NCBI GenBank assembly: GCA_938039295.1
Contig: CALHUY010000060.1
Location: forward strand, 1-18,062
Reading direction: 5' to 3'
Origin: an uncultured Solobacterium sp.
GTDB lineage: Bacteria > Bacillota_I > Bacilli_A > Erysipelotrichales > Erysipelotrichaceae
DNA: 18,062 nucleotides
Shown here one piece after another: positions 15,262 to 18,062 of the stretch. Each line of letters opens with the position of its first letter. Positions within the stretch are counted from its first letter, which is position 1. The notes beneath the pieces were generated by a model. The model had not been told where the DNA came from. It searched no databases and worked only from the letters and a program-made list of their open reading frames with translations. The translations under genes and the position numbers were made by a program.

Positions 15262-16038
15262 CTAACCTTTTGGACGAATTTGAATCCGTTCAATGCAGTT
15301 TGCTCGATTTGTTTTGTCATCGATTTCGATGAGGACACCAGAAATAACTGCTGGACCTTGTGCAGGTGTATAGCGTGTGGATTCATTGTAGATACTTCTA
15401 GCAATGACTTCCTCGGTATCTCTTCCTAATATCGACGCATATACCCCACACATTCCTGCATCTGTGATATATGCACAACCGTTGATGATTTGTTCATCCG
15501 CAGTTTGTACATGCGTATGTGTACCAATAACCGCAGTCACTCTTGGCGCGAAGTAATTTACGAATGTCATCTTTTCTGCAGTGGCTTCCGCGTGTAAATC
15601 CACAAAGATAATATCTGCATCAATCTCTTTTAAGAGTTTTTCCATCGTGATGACAGGGTCTTCACGACATACATCCATGAATACTTTTCCAACTAGATTA
15701 ACAACCGCAATACGCTTTCCATTTACTTCTTTGATAACATAGCCTTTTCCAATATGGAATGGCTCCATATTGGCAGGACGTACAATACTGTTCATAGATG
15801 GGAAATGATTTAGGATTTCTGTTTTGGAGAATGCATGGTTACCAAGTGTAATCACATCTATACCGGATAAGAGTAATTGATTATAGATTTTGAATGTAAT
15901 CCCTTTGCCATGTGCAGAATTCTCTGCATTTACAATGACAAAATCTGGTTGATATTGTTTTTTTAATGCATCTAGTTGCGCTAGAACTGCATCACGTCCG
16001 CTCTTTGCAACGATATCTCCTAAAAACAGTACTCTCAT
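15262..16038 (-). CDS. ymdB: YmdB-family metallophosphoesterase (2',3'-cyclic phosphodiesterase)
   Basis: The 258-residue protein belongs to the TIGR00282/YmdB family. In Bacillus subtilis YmdB hydrolyses 2',3'-cAMP and affects biofilm formation and motility decisions. Metal-binding motifs are GDIVAKSGR with D8, NAENSAHGKG with E39 and N40, GNHAF with N67 and H68, DLHAEATAEK with H149, and GTHTHVQTAD with H174 and H176. GNHAF differs slightly from the GNHTW-type motif but keeps the key residues. The start ATG at 16038 has AGGGGA upstream. The gene follows rny, the standard arrangement in Bacillota, though a terminator lies between them, so part of its expression would depend on readthrough. 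Confidence 0.93.
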   Translation of the reverse strand: MRVLFLGDIVAKSGRDAVLAQLDALKKQYQPDFVIVNAENSAHGKGITFKIYNQLLLSGIDVITLGNHAFSKTEILNHFPSMNSIVRPANMEPFHIGKGYVIKEVNGKRIAVVNLVGKVFMDVCREDPVITMEKLLKEIDADIIFVDLHAEATAEKMTFVNYFAPRVTAVIGTHTHVQTADEQIINGCAYITDAGMCGVYASILGRDTEEVIARSIYNESTRYTPAQGPAVISGVLIEIDDKTNRANCIERIQIRPKG

Positions 16039-16060
16039 ATCATGTTTCCCCTATCTTTTT

Positions 16061-16087
16061 CAAAAAAAGAACCGTGAACCGGTTCTT
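16061..16087 (-). terminator. Terminator between rny and ymdB
   Basis: On the minus strand AAGAACCG and CGGTTCTT form an 8-pair stem with a GTTCA loop, followed by seven Ts. Its 5' arm overlaps the rny stop codon. The ymdB start is only 23 bases after the T run. Confidence 0.85.
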
Positions 16088-17654
16088 ATCTCGCTAATTC
16101 TTGTGCACGTACTTCACGGATCAATGTTACCTTGATCTGTCCTGGGTAAGTCATCTCATTTTCAATTCGTTCACGAATATCATGAGCTACTTTCACCATA
16201 CGTACATCATCAATCTTCTCAGGCTGTACCATAACACGTAGTTCACGGCCAGCTTGGATTGCGAATGCTTTCTCAACTCCTTCAAAGTCTAATGCAATCT
16301 TTTCAAGATTTTCTAGACGTTGAATGTAGCCTTCCATAGATTCATAACGTGCACCAGGTCTAGCAGCACTGATGGTATCTGCTGCAGCGACTAATACAGA
16401 AATAATATCTGTTGGAGCTGTATCGCCATGGTGAGCTTCAATTGAGTTAATGACGATTGGATTTTCACCATACTTCTTAGCAACCTTGGCACCTAACTCA
16501 ACGTGTGTTCCTTCTGTTTCAAAGTCTAGTGCTTTACCAATGTCATGTAATAAACCTGCACGCTTCGCAAGTGCTTGGTTTAGTCCTAATTCAGCAGCCA
16601 TCATACCAGTGAAGTGTGCAACTTCTACAGAGTGTGATAAACCGTTTTGGCCATAGCTATAACGGAATCTCATACGTCCTACTAGCTTGATGAGTTCACG
16701 ATTCATCTTACCAATACCTAGTTTGAATACTGCTTCATTACCAATCTTGAAGATTGTCTCTTCAAGTTCATCTGTAACTTTCTGTACAACTTCCTCAATA
16801 CGTCCTGGTTGAATACGTCCATCCTTCATCAGAATTTCTAATGACTGACGTGCAATTTCACGACGGATTGGGTTAAAGCAAGAAACAGTAATAATATCTG
16901 GTGTGTCATCAATAATCAAATCAACACCAGTAGCCTGTTCGATTGCTTTGATATTTCTTCCCTCACGACCGATGATACGTCCCTTCATCTCTTCACTTGG
17001 AAGCGTTACTGTACTAACAGTACGTTCGATTGTTTCCTCTTGTGAGTAGCGATGAATTGCTAAAGAAATAATATTACGTGCAACGGAAGAGGCCTCTGCT
17101 TCTGCTTCCTCTTGTTTATCACGTAAGTAAGTAGCGATTTCAGCTTCTGTCTTTTTCTCGACTGCTTCCATCAATTCTACCTTTGCGTCAGCCTGTGTCA
17201 TATTGGACACACGCTCTAGTTCAACTAATTGCTGATCAATCTTAGCCTGCAAGTCTTCTTCCATCTTAGTGATCTCTGCAAGTTTTCCAGTAATCTGCTG
17301 ATCTTTTTCGTCAATTTTCTTTTCTTTTCGGGCAAGATTCTCCTCACGGAAATTTAAACTATCCTGCTGGCGCATGAGTTTATTTTCAACTTGTAATAAC
17401 TTATTTTGTTGATTCTTAATCTCTTTTTCTGCCTGTAGTTTTAATTCGTAAGTTTGCTGTTTCGCGTCTAAAGTAGCTTGGCGCGTAATTGTTTCTGCTT
17501 TTGAATTTGCTTCTTCAAGAATATCTTGCGATTTTGTAATCGCACGATCAAGACCGTGTTTGCCAGCAACCTTCATAATACCGATGCCGACAAAGATACC
17601 TACAATAAGAGCTAAAATGGCAGGAATTACAGGGTCATGAATGATATACCCCAT
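16086..17654 (-). CDS. rny: Ribonuclease Y
   Basis: RNase Y is a membrane-bound endoribonuclease that starts mRNA decay in many Bacillota. The 522-residue protein has one N-terminal membrane helix (about 9-28), a long coiled coil (about 35-190, rich in Glu, Lys and Gln), a KH RNA-binding domain with GRIIGREGRNIKAIE near 225-240, and an HD catalytic domain near 335-430. The HD residues are in GLLHDIGKALD (about 365-375), with HSVEVAHFTG before and EAHHGD after. The length is normal for the family. The ATG follows TGGAGG. A consensus promoter lies just upstream and a terminator overlaps its stop. Together with the RNase J-like gene, two RNA-decay factors are encoded in this window. Confidence 0.97.
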   Translation of the reverse strand: MGYIIHDPVIPAILALIVGIFVGIGIMKVAGKHGLDRAITKSQDILEEANSKAETITRQATLDAKQQTYELKLQAEKEIKNQQNKLLQVENKLMRQQDSLNFREENLARKEKKIDEKDQQITGKLAEITKMEEDLQAKIDQQLVELERVSNMTQADAKVELMEAVEKKTEAEIATYLRDKQEEAEAEASSVARNIISLAIHRYSQEETIERTVSTVTLPSEEMKGRIIGREGRNIKAIEQATGVDLIIDDTPDIITVSCFNPIRREIARQSLEILMKDGRIQPGRIEEVVQKVTDELEETIFKIGNEAVFKLGIGKMNRELIKLVGRMRFRYSYGQNGLSHSVEVAHFTGMMAAELGLNQALAKRAGLLHDIGKALDFETEGTHVELGAKVAKKYGENPIVINSIEAHHGDTAPTDIISVLVAAADTISAARPGARYESMEGYIQRLENLEKIALDFEGVEKAFAIQAGRELRVMVQPEKIDDVRMVKVAHDIRERIENEMTYPGQIKVTLIREVRAQELAR

Positions 17655-17694
17655 TTTTAATCCTCCATTATTCTTAGAGATTTCTCTCTTTAGT

Positions 17695-17723
17695 ATTATA
17701 CGTTTTTTTTCACATTTTCACAA
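17695..17723 (-). promoter_or_regulatory. Promoter of rny
   Basis: The minus strand has -35 TTGTGA (17723-17718), a 17-base A-rich spacer and a perfect -10 TATAAT (17700-17695), about 40 bases ahead of the rny start. A small AGAGA-GAAA-TCTCT hairpin lies in the leader. Confidence 0.72.
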
Positions 17724-17749
17724 TAGACACACAAAACAATGAAAGCGTT

Positions 17750-18062
17750 TTACTCTGATTCTATCGTATAGCGATGCAATCCCGTTGCATTCAACAAGTA
17801 GATATCGTCAAAAACTTCTTGAATAAACGTTCGATCATGGGAGACAGCGATGATTGCACCACTAAAGTTCTTTAACTCTTCTCTTACAACTGGAGCAGAT
17901 AATGGTGAAAAGTTACGCGTTGGCTCATCTAACAATAAGACATTCGCTCCCTCTAGATGCATCTTTAACATGAATACCTTGGCACGTTGACCACCTGATA
18001 GTTCTGTTAAAGAATGCTCCATCTCATCAGATGTAAACTTCATTGAACCTAAATACTGACGT
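17750..18062 (-). CDS. ABC-F family ATPase, C-terminal fragment (runs off the window)
   Basis: The frame is open through the window edge, so the roughly 103 visible residues are the end of a larger protein and not a complete gene. An internal ATG at 18043 is not the start. The signature LSGGQRAKVFMLKM and Walker B VLLLDEPTRNFSPLS, followed by AIIAVSHDR with the switch histidine, identify the second ATPase domain of an ABC-F protein. These soluble proteins lack membrane parts and act on ribosomes, in translation rescue or antibiotic resistance. The usual DEPTNHLD is replaced by DEPTRNFSPLS, a variant I associate with a Bacillota subgroup. The subfamily cannot be fixed without the N-terminal half and linker. 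No terminator is evident after the stop. Confidence 0.85.
   Translation of the reverse strand, partial: RQYLGSMKFTSDEMEHSLTELSGGQRAKVFMLKMHLEGANVLLLDEPTRNFSPLSAPVVREELKNFSGAIIAVSHDRTFIQEVFDDIYLLNATGLHRYTIESE

Noticed and set aside
15251..15266. Small GTTAG/CTAAC hairpin at the end of ymdB
   Set aside because: Only five pairs and no T run on the minus strand; it overlaps the ferredoxin promoter region and is not a credible terminator.
17740..17753. cre-like sequence TGAAAGCGTTTTAC (catabolite repression site)
   Set aside because: It matches the core but not the ends of the consensus and overlaps the stop of the ABC-F gene, next to the housekeeping gene rny, where catabolite control is not expected.
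1..18062. CRISPR arrays, insertion sequences, tRNA or rRNA genes, phage genes
   Set aside because: I looked for regular direct repeats, transposase-like proteins, terminal inverted repeats and tRNA-like cloverleafs and saw none; the gaps are short and mostly explained by promoters and terminators.

Overview
The window looks like chromosome of a low-GC, Gram-positive-type bacterium (Bacillota). Supporting signs are the AT-rich composition, strong AGGAGG-type ribosome binding sites, a T-box leader, a BglG/LicT-type antitermination system, RNase Y and RNase J, and YmdB and SpoIIIE/FtsK in a Bacillus-like neighbourhood. An Erysipelotrichia-like lineage would fit, but that is only an impression from the protein sequences. 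Every recognisable gene lies on the minus strand, so transcription runs from high to low coordinates.

Right end (18062 to about 14985): the C-terminal end of an ABC-F ATPase is followed by RNase Y (rny) with its own promoter, a terminator, the YmdB phosphodiesterase and a 59-residue 2[4Fe-4S] ferredoxin that is absent from many simple ORF calls. Middle (14973 to 11301): a self-contained sugar PTS operon has a consensus promoter, an RNA antiterminator (RAT) overlapping a terminator, and the genes for EIIA, a LicT-type antiterminator, EIIBC and NanE (ManNAc-6-P 2-epimerase), closed by a terminator. The likely logic is that the sugar is phosphorylated on import and converted to GlcNAc-6-P, with the antiterminator sensing PTS phosphorylation. 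Next (11303 to 5549): miaB (tRNA methylthiolation), an RNase J2-like protein that has lost most metal ligands, and ftsK/spoIIIE, ending in a good terminator.

Left part (5541 to 600): a YtrA-type GntR repressor gene sits behind a promoter containing three 10-bp repeats and is translationally overlapped with an ABC ATPase and an ABC-2 permease. Then comes a complete T-box leader with a UGG (Trp) specifier, controlling trpX-trpY-trpZ, a predicted tryptophan ABC importer. After a 328-bp AT-rich gap holding one perfect 13-bp inverted repeat, the window ends in the N-terminus of a winged-helix regulator.

The order rnjB-spoIIIE and rny-ymdB...miaB recalls Bacillus subtilis, here with the PTS operon and ferredoxin between ymdB and miaB. 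I did not find a clearly novel system. The best leads are the eroded RNase J2-like active site, the RAT-controlled PTS-NanE operon and several undescribed operator-like repeats.
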